A stretch of 42,615 bases of DNA, taken from contig CAJKWK010000019.1 in assembly GCA_905203555.1 (NCBI GenBank), positions 1 to 42,615 on the forward strand, written 5' to 3'. Shown piece after piece: positions 32,222 to 41,610 of the stretch. Numbering within the stretch: position 1 is the first letter of the stretch; the number at the start of each line of letters is the position of its first letter. The position numbers were made by a program, and so were the translations under genes. A model generated the notes under the pieces. The model worked only from the letters and a program-made list of their open reading frames with translations. It searched no databases and had not been told where the DNA came from. The stretch comes from an uncultured Lachnospiraceae bacterium (GTDB lineage Bacteria > Bacillota > Clostridia > Lachnospirales > Lachnospiraceae).

Positions 32222-34885
32222 ATGGGGAAATATCAGATTTATAGTCTGCGTTGTGCAAATAGAAAATCACCGGAAGGCTTGGATATACGGCCATGGTTTT
32301 CGTGGAAATTACGGAGTGTGGAGCAGAACACTTTTCAAACGGCATACCAGATTCGAGTTACAGATGGTACAGAACTTTTTTGGGACTCAGGAAAGATAGA
32401 ATCAGAAGAACTGAAAGAAATAGTTTATGAAGGAAAACCATTTAAGAGAGGAAACTGGTATCAATGGTCTGTGATAAGTTGGGATAATCATGGAAATGTT
32501 GCAGAAAGCGGAACGGAGTATTTTATGACCGGAATGCTTAAACAGGACGAGTGGAAAGCCGGATGGGTTGAAGCGGATGTAGAAAAGAAGCCGCTTCAAG
32601 ATGCGGCAGATTTCGGAATGATTATTTCAGGAAATCTGTCGGCGGATGAACAACCGGAAAAGAAACTGGATGCCCCGGTATATTTTCGGAAAGAGTTTTC
32701 AACGAAAAAGAATGTAAAAAGGGCAGTGGCGTATGTGACTGCACATGGTTTGTATGAAATGCAGATTGATGGTGTACGGGTAAGTAATATGTTGGTGCCA
32801 GAATATACAGCATATCATCAGCATTTGGAATATCAGACTTATGATGTAACACATATTCTGCAAGAGGAAGAGAAGACAGCCGAGAAATCCCATGCAGTAG
32901 GGTGTATTCTTGCAGATGGATGGTACAGTGGGAAAATAGGGTTGATGGGAATCGGACATCAATATGGCAGACAAAATGCAATTTTGTTTCAGATAGAAAT
33001 AGAGTATGAAGATGGCGTAATAGAATGGATTTGTTCTGATAAGGATTTGAAATGGAATTTTGGAGCGTATCAGTATGCGGATTTATTTGTGGGTGAATAT
33101 ATCGACATGTCAAAGGAACCAAAGGAATTTTCAAAACCGGGATTTGATGATAGCCATTGGAAATCAGTTGTCGTAAAAGAATATGGTTATGAAAACCTAC
33201 GTGGACAGAGTGTGGATCCGGTATGTGTGATAAAAACAATACAACCGACATTAATCAGGACTCCGAAAGGGGAACTGGTGCTTGATGCAGGAGAAAATAT
33301 TTGCGGCTATACTTCTTTTTCTATGCAAACGACGCCGGGAACTGAGATTGGATTGGAACATAGTGAGGTTTTGGATAAGGATGGAAATTTCCTACAGAAT
33401 ATACTTGGACAGAATAAAAATCAAAAAGACAGAATTTTAATTTCAGATACATGGACGAAGTATGAACCGCGATTTACATTTCATGGATTCCGGTATGTGA
33501 AAGTAACCGGGACGGACAATGTGAATCCGGAGGCTTTTGTGATCAATGTAATTGGAAGCCGGTTGGATAAAAGCGGTAGCTTTAAATGTTCGGATGAGAG
33601 ACTGAATAAGCTTCAGGAAAATATTTTTAGGAGTCAGCAAGGAAATATGGTCTGCATTCCAACGGACTGTCCTCAAAGAGAACGGGCAGGTTGGACAGGA
33701 GATATGCAGGTATATGCATCAACGGCAGTATTTAATATGGATATGAGGGCATTTTTAAATCGTTGGCTTTATGATTTGAGAATGGCACAGAAAGAAGATG
33801 GGCAGATACCAAACGTAGTGCCGGAAATTGATAGTAATAAATATGTCAATGGAGATCCAAATGCGGAACATATAAGTTCTGCCGGATGGGCAGATGCATG
33901 TGTACTGATACCATATGTGATGTATCGGGCGTATGGAGATGAAAAAATTCTCCGGGAAAATTATAGTACAATGAAAAGATGGCTGCATTATGTGGAAATG
34001 CAGGCTGGAAAAAATTTAAAACAATGGGGGAAATTATTTCATTTTGGAGACTGGTTGATTCCAAGCATTATGGCAGCTGCCGATGATCCTATTTTATCAG
34101 CAATACAGACAAAGGAAGAGGTGGCGATGGCATATTGGGCATATACAGTTGGAATTATGTCTGAAATCGCTGTGATTCTCAATAAGAAAGAAGATGCAGA
34201 TTATTATATGAAGCTGAATCAGAAGATTACATCTGTTTTTTCAAAAGAGTATGTAGATGAAAATGGGAAAATGAGACAGGATTTGCAGGGATTGTATGTA
34301 ATTGCGCTTGCTGCAAAAGTATTGGATAGAAAACAGGAAGCAGGAGCAGTGTTAAAATTAAAGGAATTGATTCATGAATCAGGGGACTGCCTGGATACAG
34401 GATTCCTATCGGTTCCGTTTTTACTGGACATACTTTTTGAATATGGTGAATCTGACTTGGCATATACAGTGTTATTTCAAGAAAAAGCACCGTCATGGTT
34501 ATATGCACTTAAGCATGGAGCAACGACGATCTGGGAACGCTGGGCGGCGATTTTACCGGATGGAACACGAACCAATTCTTCCTATAATCATTTTGCGTTT
34601 GGGTGTGTCGGAGATTTTATTTATAGAAGAATCGGTGGGATTCAGATAGAAGAGGCCGGATATCGTAAGGTTCGGATTGCACCGGATTTTAATTGTGGTC
34701 TTGATTGGGCGGAAACATTGTATGATTCTGTATATGGTAAGATTTCTGTGAGATGGGAAAAGAAAGAAGAGAAAGAAATAGAGTTAGACATCATTTTGCC
34801 TCCAAATGTGTCTGGGGTAATTATGCAAAATGGAAAAAATCTAGAGGTTGGAAATGGTAGATTTCAAATTCTGATGAAAATATAA
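32222..34885 (+). CDS. Alpha-L-rhamnosidase (GH78)
   Basis: An 887-residue family 78 inverting glycosidase that releases terminal L-rhamnose. The N-terminal beta domains (about 1-340) carry PWFSWKL and FRKEFS-type elements. The catalytic (alpha/alpha)6 barrel has TDCPQRERAGWTGD, giving Asp 482, general acid Glu 487 and Asp 494 with the spacing of B. subtilis-type RhaB, and the ATTIWERW motif with the base Glu 772. A C-terminal beta domain closes the protein. There is no signal peptide, so the enzyme is cytoplasmic and depends on import by the adjacent GPH symporter. The exact substrate (plant flavonoid rutinoside, pectin fragment or host/bacterial rhamnoside) cannot be told. Confidence 0.95.
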   Translation: MGKYQIYSLRCANRKSPEGLDIRPWFSWKLRSVEQNTFQTAYQIRVTDGTELFWDSGKIESEELKEIVYEGKPFKRGNWYQWSVISWDNHGNVAESGTEYFMTGMLKQDEWKAGWVEADVEKKPLQDAADFGMIISGNLSADEQPEKKLDAPVYFRKEFSTKKNVKRAVAYVTAHGLYEMQIDGVRVSNMLVPEYTAYHQHLEYQTYDVTHILQEEEKTAEKSHAVGCILADGWYSGKIGLMGIGHQYGRQNAILFQIEIEYEDGVIEWICSDKDLKWNFGAYQYADLFVGEYIDMSKEPKEFSKPGFDDSHWKSVVVKEYGYENLRGQSVDPVCVIKTIQPTLIRTPKGELVLDAGENICGYTSFSMQTTPGTEIGLEHSEVLDKDGNFLQNILGQNKNQKDRILISDTWTKYEPRFTFHGFRYVKVTGTDNVNPEAFVINVIGSRLDKSGSFKCSDERLNKLQENIFRSQQGNMVCIPTDCPQRERAGWTGDMQVYASTAVFNMDMRAFLNRWLYDLRMAQKEDGQIPNVVPEIDSNKYVNGDPNAEHISSAGWADACVLIPYVMYRAYGDEKILRENYSTMKRWLHYVEMQAGKNLKQWGKLFHFGDWLIPSIMAAADDPILSAIQTKEEVAMAYWAYTVGIMSEIAVILNKKEDADYYMKLNQKITSVFSKEYVDENGKMRQDLQGLYVIALAAKVLDRKQEAGAVLKLKELIHESGDCLDTGFLSVPFLLDILFEYGESDLAYTVLFQEKAPSWLYALKHGATTIWERWAAILPDGTRTNSSYNHFAFGCVGDFIYRRIGGIQIEEAGYRKVRIAPDFNCGLDWAETLYDSVYGKISVRWEKKEEKEIELDIILPPNVSGVIMQNGKNLEVGNGRFQILMKI

Positions 34886-34892
34886 GTTGTTT

Positions 34893-34934
34893 AAAGGAAA
34901 GGATGTCCATAGAAGTGAACAGCCTTTCCTTTTT
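34893..34934. terminator. Terminator after the GH78 gene
   Basis: AAAGGAAAGG pairs with CCTTTCCTTT around a 20-base loop, followed by a T run. It lies between the convergent rhamnosidase and LacI genes. Confidence 0.78.
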
Positions 34935-34977
34935 ACTTGTTTTGACAAGTCTGGTATAGGCATAATCAAAGCTAAAG

Positions 34978-35994
34978 TTAAAGTGGCTTGATTGCATCTT
35001 CACCGCAATATTTTCCGGTAGAGCCTCTTACGATTAATTTTGCATGCAGCAGCAGTGTGCCGATTTCGACCTGTTCCATCAAGCTGGTGAGCGCTGCGTA
35101 AGCACTTTTTCCAAGCTGAACCCGGTCCTGGCGGATCGTGGTCAGAGGAGGCGACGTGTAGGCGCTGATCGCAAGGTCATCGAAACCGATGATACTGATA
35201 TCGTTTGGAACGTGATATCCAAGCTGCTGGCATTGAATGATGGCGGCGTTGGCAATCTGGTCATGGCTGCAGATGATGGCAGTGATTCCAAGCTGCAGAA
35301 GTCTTGGTAAATGCGTTTCCATACATTGAGTAATGCAATAGGAACTGCCGGTATGCGCCGGGTTTGATTCCAATTGATTCTGCTCCAGAGCCTGTAAAAA
35401 GGCGTTGTGCCGTACCTTCATAATATGCGCGGTTAGTTCGCTGCATAAATACCCAATCTTTTTGTGCCCCAGATTTTTCAAGTGAGAAACAGCCAGTTCC
35501 ATTCCTTCCAGATTGTCAATACCCACATAGGCGGTGTTTGGATTGGTAGTAATATAGTTATCGTAGAGAACGGCGGGTGTTCTGCTTGTTAAAAAATCCT
35601 TCATCCATGGGTCATCCAGAGAAAAACCTACAACAAAGGCTCCTAAATACTGGTGCTGCAGCATGAAAACATCATAAGGGGTGTTCTGCTGCATGGAAAT
35701 GGTTGTGTCTATAATATCTACCACATATCCGGCAGGTTCTGCAAGCTGGCGAAAACCGAGAATGATCTCGTAGCCAAATTGATGTGGTTCTTTATAATCC
35801 ATATTTTCAATTAAAATACATAATTTCTTTTGAACAGCTTTTTGACGCCGAATCTTTGTGTATCCCATTTCAACTGCTGTTTCGAGAATTGTTTTTTGTA
35901 ACGTTTCGCTGATATCCGGGGCATCATTTAATGCTTTGGAAACAGTGCCCTTTGAGATGTTCAGACGATCGGCAATATCTTGTAATGTAGCCAT
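34978..35994 (-). CDS. LacI-family transcriptional regulator
   Basis: A 338-residue repressor. The N-terminal helix-turn-helix and hinge read ATLQDIADRLNISKGTVSKALN, the standard LacI start. The periplasmic-binding-protein-like sensor domain follows from about residue 58, with YVGIDNLEGMELAVSHL, HKKIGYLCSE and IIGFDDLAISAYTSPPLTTI. AAAGGA is eight bases before the start, complementary to 35992-35994. It is divergent from glucan phosphorylase and 4-alpha-glucanotransferase genes with a 210-base spacer. A maltodextrin-responsive repressor of those genes is the likely role; I could not define its operator with confidence. Confidence 0.92.
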   Translation of the reverse strand: MATLQDIADRLNISKGTVSKALNDAPDISETLQKTILETAVEMGYTKIRRQKAVQKKLCILIENMDYKEPHQFGYEIILGFRQLAEPAGYVVDIIDTTISMQQNTPYDVFMLQHQYLGAFVVGFSLDDPWMKDFLTSRTPAVLYDNYITTNPNTAYVGIDNLEGMELAVSHLKNLGHKKIGYLCSELTAHIMKVRHNAFLQALEQNQLESNPAHTGSSYCITQCMETHLPRLLQLGITAIICSHDQIANAAIIQCQQLGYHVPNDISIIGFDDLAISAYTSPPLTTIRQDRVQLGKSAYAALTSLMEQVEIGTLLLHAKLIVRGSTGKYCGEDAIKPL

Positions 35995-36104
35995 GGCAAA
36001 ATCCTTTCAATGTTGATACTGATCATATTCTCTATTATATAGAACAGCATATATAAAAGCAATGTAAATCACAAAAAAATTTCGAAAAGTTTCTGCATAA
36101 AATA

Positions 36105-36133
36105 TTGACTATACGGAATAAAAATGATATTAT
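36105..36133 (+). promoter_or_regulatory. Promoter of the maltodextrin operon
   Basis: TTGACT (36105-36110), 17 bases, then TATTAT (36128-36133). The repressor site is unknown; an eight-base palindrome TTTCGAAA at 36080-36087, with the central CG usual for LacI operators, is the nearest candidate. Confidence 0.72.
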
Positions 36134-36204
36134 CAGTAAAAGCGAAACAATACGAAACAAATAAAAGGACACAGAAAATCATATCATGGAAGGGGTTCAA
36201 TATC

Positions 36205-38466
36205 ATGGAGAAGGAATTAGCACAGATTTTGGAGGCGAACTGCGGAAAAGGAATTGCAGATGCCTCAAATGAAGAAATTTACGCAGCATTGCTGCAATTG
36301 TCAAAAGAAAAGATGCAGGGAATGAAACATAATGAAGGAACACGAAAATTGTATTATATTTCTGCAGAGTTTCTGATTGGAAAATTATTGTCAAATAACC
36401 TGATTAATTTAGGCTTGTTTGATGAGACGAGAGAAGTCTTGAAAAAATATGGTCATGATTTGACAGAGGTGGAAGAAGTGGAATTGGAGCCGTCTCTTGG
36501 AAATGGTGGTCTTGGACGTCTAGCAGCTTGTTTTCTGGACTCCATTGCAACCTTGGGGCTGAATGGAGACGGTGTAGGACTGAATTATCATGAGGGATTA
36601 TTTCTTCAGAGATTTGCTGACAATAAACAGTGGGAAGAAAAGAATCCTTGGATTACAGAGAAGAGCTGGCTGAATCGGACGGATGTGAGCTTTGAGGTCC
36701 CGTTTAAAGATTTTACCTTAAAATCTACCATGTATGACATTGATATTCCGGGATATCACAGTGGATGCAACAAACTTCACTTGTTTGATCTGGACAGCGT
36801 GGATGAAAGCATCATTGGAAATGGGATTTCCTTTGATAAAAATGATATTCAAAAGAATTTGACATTGTTCCTCTATCCAGATGACAGCGATGAGGCAGGA
36901 CAGCTTTTGCGTATTTACCAGCAGTATTTCATGGTGAGCAATGCAGCACAGCTGATTTTAAAAGAGGCAGAAGAGCGGGGCGTGAATCTGTATCATTTGC
37001 ATGAGCATGTATGTATTCAGATCAACGATACACATCCGACTATGGTGATTCCGGAATTGATCCGTATTTTGACAGAGCAGAAAGGATTTAATATTGATAC
37101 GGCAGTGGATGTGGTCAGCAAGACCTGTGCGTATACCAATCACACTATTTTGGCAGAGGCTTTGGAAAAATGGCCGATTTCTTATTTGGAAAAAGTAGTG
37201 CCGCACTTGCTTCCGATCATTAGAGAGCTGGATCGAAGAGTCAGAAGAGATTTTCATGATCCGAAGGTTTACATTATTGACGAGCAGAACCGCGTGCATA
37301 TGGCACATATTGATATCCATTTTGGATATGCAGTCAATGGGGTTGCTGCGCTGCATACAGAGATCTTAAAGGAATCAGAATTAAAGCCGTTTTATGACCT
37401 TTATCCACAGAAGTTTAATAACAAGACCAATGGAATTACCTTCCGCAGATGGCTGACACACTGTAATTATGATCTGGCAGAATACTTGAAGGAACTCATT
37501 GGACCTGGATACATGGAAAATGCAGAAGAACTGGAAAAGTTGCTGGCATACCAGGATGATGAAAAGGTTTTAGCAAGATTAAAGGAAATCAAACAGGGTG
37601 CAAAACTGGAGTTGAAAAAATATCTGAAACAGACACAGGGAATAGAGATTGATGAAAACTCTGTCTTTGATATTCAGATCAAACGACTTCATGAATATAA
37701 AAGACAGCAGATGAATGCATTGTATGCGATTTATAAATACAAAGAAATCAAGAAGGGAAATCTGCCAAAGCGTCCGGTTACGATGATTTTCGGAGCAAAG
37801 GCAGCGCCGGCATATACAATCGCAAAAGATATTATTCATTTGATTTTGTGCCTGCAGCAGCTGATTGAGAATGATCCGGAGGTAAGTCCGTACTTGAAGA
37901 TTGTCATGGTGGAAAATTACAATGTAACAAAGGCGGAAAAATTGATTCCGGCATGCGATATTTCGGAACAGATTTCTCTGGCATCCAAAGAGGCATCCGG
38001 AACCGGTAATATGAAGTTTATGTTGAACGGTGCTGTGACGCTTGGTACAGAAGATGGAGCAAATGTAGAAATACATGAGTTGGTTGGCGATGAGAATATT
38101 TATATTTTTGGAGAAAAATCTGAAAAAGTAATTGAACTGTATGATACAGCAAGTTATTGCTCCGCTGATATTTATGATAACGATCCGATGGTGGAAGAAT
38201 TGGTTGATTTTATCATTAGCAAAGACTTAATTCGTATCGGAGATCCGGTAAACTTAGCTCGTCTGTACAAGGAAATTGTTGGCAAAGACTGGTTTATGGC
38301 GCTGTTGGATGTAAAAGATTATATCAAGACAAAAGAGCAGATGCTTGCGGATTATGAGGATGAGAAAGCATGGGAGAAGAAGATGCTGGGAAACATCGCA
38401 AAAGCAGGATTCTTCTCATCTGATAGAACCATTGCAGAGTATAATAGAGATATTTGGCATTTATAG
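36205..38466 (+). CDS. glgP: Glycogen/maltodextrin phosphorylase (GT35)
   Basis: A 753-residue pyridoxal-phosphate enzyme that releases glucose-1-phosphate from the non-reducing end of alpha-1,4-glucans. The N-terminal RKLYYISAEFLIG motif, the LGNGGLGRLAACFLDS segment and the PLP-binding EASGTGNMKFMLNG with Lys 604 are all present. The length is that of bacterial malto-dextrin phosphorylases, shorter at the N-terminus than the regulated animal enzyme. The frame runs back to 36124, but ATG 36205 with AAGGGG nine bases upstream is the fitting start. It is followed 11 bases later by malQ, and the two convert imported maltodextrins to glucose and glucose-1-phosphate. Either malP or glgP could be used as the name. 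Confidence 0.95.
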   Translation: MEKELAQILEANCGKGIADASNEEIYAALLQLSKEKMQGMKHNEGTRKLYYISAEFLIGKLLSNNLINLGLFDETREVLKKYGHDLTEVEEVELEPSLGNGGLGRLAACFLDSIATLGLNGDGVGLNYHEGLFLQRFADNKQWEEKNPWITEKSWLNRTDVSFEVPFKDFTLKSTMYDIDIPGYHSGCNKLHLFDLDSVDESIIGNGISFDKNDIQKNLTLFLYPDDSDEAGQLLRIYQQYFMVSNAAQLILKEAEERGVNLYHLHEHVCIQINDTHPTMVIPELIRILTEQKGFNIDTAVDVVSKTCAYTNHTILAEALEKWPISYLEKVVPHLLPIIRELDRRVRRDFHDPKVYIIDEQNRVHMAHIDIHFGYAVNGVAALHTEILKESELKPFYDLYPQKFNNKTNGITFRRWLTHCNYDLAEYLKELIGPGYMENAEELEKLLAYQDDEKVLARLKEIKQGAKLELKKYLKQTQGIEIDENSVFDIQIKRLHEYKRQQMNALYAIYKYKEIKKGNLPKRPVTMIFGAKAAPAYTIAKDIIHLILCLQQLIENDPEVSPYLKIVMVENYNVTKAEKLIPACDISEQISLASKEASGTGNMKFMLNGAVTLGTEDGANVEIHELVGDENIYIFGEKSEKVIELYDTASYCSADIYDNDPMVEELVDFIISKDLIRIGDPVNLARLYKEIVGKDWFMALLDVKDYIKTKEQMLADYEDEKAWEKKMLGNIAKAGFFSSDRTIAEYNRDIWHL

Positions 38467-38477
38467 GAGAAAAGACA

Positions 38478-39944
38478 ATGAGACAGAGCGGAATTTTAAT
38501 GCCTGTTGCCTCTCTTCCATCACATACAGGGGTGGGAGAGATGGGAGCAGAGGCATTCCATTTTATTCGGCTTTTAAAAGAAAACGGTGTGAAAATCTGG
38601 CAGATATTGCCAATGAATCCGGTGGGATACGGTAACTCGCCGTATCAGCCGTATTCCTCCTGCGCCGGAGATGAACTGTATATCAGCCTGGATATATTAT
38701 ATGACGAAGGACTGTTAAAAAAGAAGGCGGAGAGTTTTCAAGAGAAAGCAGTTCAGATTGATTATGATGCAGTTCGTGAGTTTAAAGAGCCGTATTTGAG
38801 AGAGGCATTTAAGACATTTTGCAGTTTGGAAAAACAAAAGGAAGAGTCTTACCAAAATTTTATCGGACAGAGCTGGGTGTATGAATATGGTGTGTTCCGG
38901 GCATTGAAAAAAGAACATGGTGGCATCTGCTGGAATGAATGGACAGAGGATGCAAAAAACTGGCCGGAGACACGATCAACTTTACCGGAGACATTGGAAA
39001 ATGAAATACAATACCAGATGTTTCTGCAGTATGAATTTTTCTGTCAGTGGATGCGTTTGAAAGCACAGGCAAATGCGGCCGGTATTCAGATTATGGGAGA
39101 TGTTCCGTTTTATGTTGGGGTGGATTCCGTAGATGTATGGGCAGGAAAACAGAACTTTCTGCTGGATACGGATGGCAGACCGATCTTTATTGCAGGTGTG
39201 CCGCCGGATTATTTTAGCGAAACAGGACAGAGATGGGGAAATCCAATCTATGATTGGGACTATATGAAGAAAAATGATTATCAGTTCTGGGTAGAGCGGA
39301 TTGGATACAGCAGCAAATTATTTGACATCATTCGAATTGACCATTTCCGTGCATTTGATACATTTTGGAAGATTCCGGCAAGCTGCCCAACTGCTGTTGA
39401 GGGTGAGTGGATAGAGGCTCCGGGATATGAAGTGATAGACACTTTGAAAGCAAAGATTCCGGGAGTGAATCTGGTGGCGGAAGATTTGGGAGATCTTCGT
39501 CCGGAAGTGTTGGAATTGAAAAATCATTATCATTTGAAGGGAATGAAAATTCTTGTATTTTCCATTGAGACAAAAGGAAAGTATGCGTATGACAATGCGC
39601 ATGACGTGGAAAATATGATTATCTATACCGGAACCCATGACAATGACACCTTGATGGAGTGGTATGGAAATCTGACCTGTGCAGCCCGGAGAAAAGTTCG
39701 AAGATTTCTTGCACGTCAGGGAATCGGGCAGGGCAGCATCAAAGACCGATTGATTACTTATACCTTACAAAGTCCGGCAGAGTATGCGATTTTGCCAATG
39801 GCAGATGTGCTGGGACAAGGGAAAGAAGGGCATATCAATACACCCGGAACGGTGGGAAGTCCGAACTGGGAGTGGAGGATGCCGAATTTTGAACAGGCAG
39901 AAAAAGAAATGAAAAAATATAGGAATTTGTTTACCTACAGATGA
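38478..39944 (+). CDS. malQ: 4-alpha-glucanotransferase (amylomaltase, GH77)
   Basis: A 488-residue enzyme that transfers maltosyl units between alpha-1,4-glucans and frees glucose. Characteristic motifs are GNSPYQPYSSCAGD near the start, IMGDVPFYVGVDSVDVWA, IRIDHFRAFD with nucleophile Asp 288, LVAEDLGD with acid/base Glu 335, and THDNDT. AGGAGA lies seven bases before ATG 38478. It is cotranscribed with the phosphorylase; MalQ lengthens short dextrins so the phosphorylase can act. No clear terminator follows, and the convergent tag gene is 27 bases away. Confidence 0.96.
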   Translation: MRQSGILMPVASLPSHTGVGEMGAEAFHFIRLLKENGVKIWQILPMNPVGYGNSPYQPYSSCAGDELYISLDILYDEGLLKKKAESFQEKAVQIDYDAVREFKEPYLREAFKTFCSLEKQKEESYQNFIGQSWVYEYGVFRALKKEHGGICWNEWTEDAKNWPETRSTLPETLENEIQYQMFLQYEFFCQWMRLKAQANAAGIQIMGDVPFYVGVDSVDVWAGKQNFLLDTDGRPIFIAGVPPDYFSETGQRWGNPIYDWDYMKKNDYQFWVERIGYSSKLFDIIRIDHFRAFDTFWKIPASCPTAVEGEWIEAPGYEVIDTLKAKIPGVNLVAEDLGDLRPEVLELKNHYHLKGMKILVFSIETKGKYAYDNAHDVENMIIYTGTHDNDTLMEWYGNLTCAARRKVRRFLARQGIGQGSIKDRLITYTLQSPAEYAILPMADVLGQGKEGHINTPGTVGSPNWEWRMPNFEQAEKEMKKYRNLFTYR

Positions 39945-39971
39945 TTAGGAGGGCGACAGGAAATTCTTGGC

Positions 39972-40520
39972 TCATATCTTTTTGTATAGAAAACACCCTT
40001 CATCATGAGAGTAGATCACTCCGATGGACTGTAGATATGCGTAAACAATAGTTGTTCCAATGAATTTCATTCCGCGTTTTTTCAAATCTTTTGCAATCTC
40101 ATCAGAGAGTGGAGAACTTGCTTTTCCGACTTCATAAATCGTTTGGTGATCAGTAAAGTGCCAGATGTAGTCGGAAAAGGAGGACCACTCTTTTTGTATT
40201 TCTTTAAAAACGGAGGCGTTGTTGATTGCGGCTTCGATCTTTCTGCGGTTGCGAATGATACCCGGATTCTGCATCAGTTCGGTTATTTTATCCTCTTTGT
40301 AATTACGAATCTTATCAATATCATAATTGTCAAATGCTGTTCTGAAATTTTCGCGTTTATTCAAAATAGTTTCCCAAGATAAGCCGGCCTGAAAAGGCTC
40401 TAAGACTAAAAACTCAAAAAGAGAGTAATCGTCATAGGTGGGAACACCCCATTCGTCATCATGATATTTTACATAAAGGTCATTTTTTAAATTGCACCAT
40501 TTGCAGCGTGTCAGTTCCAT
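39972..40520 (-). CDS. tag: DNA-3-methyladenine glycosylase I
   Basis: A 182-residue base-excision-repair enzyme that removes 3-methyladenine. The N-terminal RCKW and YHDDEWG segments give the Zn ligands Cys 6 and His 20; the C-terminal SHDEGC gives His 172 and Cys 176, the same four-ligand layout as E. coli Tag. The FEFLVLEPFQAGLSWETIL and FIGTTIVYAYLQSIG segments are also typical. An upstream start at 40559 is rejected because AAAGGAG is 10 bases before the start complementary to 40518-40520. It lies 35 bases downstream of a small ATPase gene and may be cotranscribed with it. Confidence 0.96.
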   Translation of the reverse strand: MELTRCKWCNLKNDLYVKYHDDEWGVPTYDDYSLFEFLVLEPFQAGLSWETILNKRENFRTAFDNYDIDKIRNYKEDKITELMQNPGIIRNRRKIEAAINNASVFKEIQKEWSSFSDYIWHFTDHQTIYEVGKASSPLSDEIAKDLKKRGMKFIGTTIVYAYLQSIGVIYSHDEGCFLYKKI

Positions 40521-40555
40521 TTGCTTTGTTCTCCTTTGGTAAATTTTCGGCTTTT

Positions 40556-41278
40556 TCAATTTTTCCCTTCGGTAAATTCCTGCTCATGTTTTTTGAAAAA
40601 ATCATAATATGCCTTGACATTTTCCAGTTCGTACCACTTCTTGACATCTACAATCTCTTCATCCAGATCATAGATTTTTGCTTGTGGCATAGAGAGAAGA
40701 AAAGGTGAATGCGTGGCGATTATAAACTGGCAGTCAAAAAAACGAGCGGAATCTTCTAGAAATCGAAGAAGTTCCTGTTGTTTTTCGGGAGACAGGCTGT
40801 TCTCAGGTTCGTCCAGAAGGTATAAACCATTTTCCTGAATCTTTTCAGCAAAATATAGAAAGGCGCTTTCACCGTTGGAATGTTCCCGGATATTATCGGA
40901 CAAATTTTTGCGTATATATTGTGACTGGGTAGTTCGTCGCGCTGAATTGACTTTTTTTAACTGATCATAATCAGCAAGAGAACGCATTTGGAAATGTCTG
41001 TATTTTTGTTCTATATAATCTTCAAAAAAATTCGAGCGATTATATAAAGCATCTCTTTGAAGTCCCAGCTTTTCTGCGATTACATTAAGTGCGGTTGTTT
41101 TTCCGGAACCGTTGCCGCCATACAGAATCGTGACCGGTTCAAAGTCAATCCTGCAGAAACCATGCTTTGATAATATCTGAAATGGATAGTAAGTATCATA
41201 ACAGGTGTGTTTTTGGTGGAAAATGAAATCATATTCCACCTCTGAAGATGGAAATTCAAAATGGGATAGGTATATCAT
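40556..41278 (-). CDS. Small AAA/ABC-type ATPase (AAA_15/21-like)
   Basis: A 240-residue stand-alone ATPase. Walker A is GGNGSGKTT, an ABC-signature-like NGES segment follows, Walker B is LYLLDEPENSLSP, and the switch His is in IATHSPFLL. The order and the short insert between Walker A and B match the SMC/OLD-like AAA_21 proteins often annotated as AAA family ATPases. There is no membrane partner and no nuclease (TOPRIM) domain. The start at 41278 has AAGGA about 12 bases upstream. Function unknown; such proteins occur alone or in defence modules, and the neighbour here is the repair gene tag. Confidence 0.85.
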   Translation of the reverse strand: MIYLSHFEFPSSEVEYDFIFHQKHTCYDTYYPFQILSKHGFCRIDFEPVTILYGGNGSGKTTALNVIAEKLGLQRDALYNRSNFFEDYIEQKYRHFQMRSLADYDQLKKVNSARRTTQSQYIRKNLSDNIREHSNGESAFLYFAEKIQENGLYLLDEPENSLSPEKQQELLRFLEDSARFFDCQFIIATHSPFLLSMPQAKIYDLDEEIVDVKKWYELENVKAYYDFFKKHEQEFTEGKN

Positions 41279-41385
41279 AATCTGTTTATCCTTCGGTATC
41301 TGTTTATAGTTTCTTTTGCAGATAAATCATATCGATGAGCTGCACTCCACATTCGTATATCGGATGGTTTTGACTTCTGTGATTT

Positions 41386-41610
41386 TCATGATTTATCACG
41401 CGCTGCAATTTTAAAAAATTTTGCCATCAAAGGAATATAAGTTGTGATGAAAACACTGGCAGAAATACATGCTATATTTTTCCTGTATTTTGGGGCGACC
41501 TGTGTGCCGATGATAATTCCCATAGAACACAGACAACATTTAATAAGGGCTAAATCTTTCCAGTCGCTTTCTTTTACATATTGATTTCCGAGTTCAAATA
41601 ATTTTTTCAT
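41386..41610 (-). CDS. Small two-helix membrane protein
   Basis: A 74-residue protein with KESDWKDLALIKCCLCSMGIIIGT and a second hydrophobic stretch IACISASVFITTYIPLMAKFF. It belongs to a small Firmicute group commonly labelled permease of phosphate ABC transporter, a label that the sequence does not support as there is no transporter nearby. GGAGG precedes the start. The ATG overlaps the stop of the HAD gene by four bases, so the two are translationally coupled. Function unknown. Confidence 0.75.
   Translation of the reverse strand: MKKLFELGNQYVKESDWKDLALIKCCLCSMGIIIGTQVAPKYRKNIACISASVFITTYIPLMAKFFKIAARDKS

Noticed and set aside
36136..36165. Catabolite-responsive (cre) site in the maltodextrin leader (AAAAGCGAAACAAT)
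   Set aside because: It resembles cre at the central GCG, but the second half is one base out of register and the flanking TG is absent.
41386..41610. Phosphate transporter permease label for the 74-residue protein
   Set aside because: Two hydrophobic helices and no transporter genes nearby; the label used for relatives has no support here.
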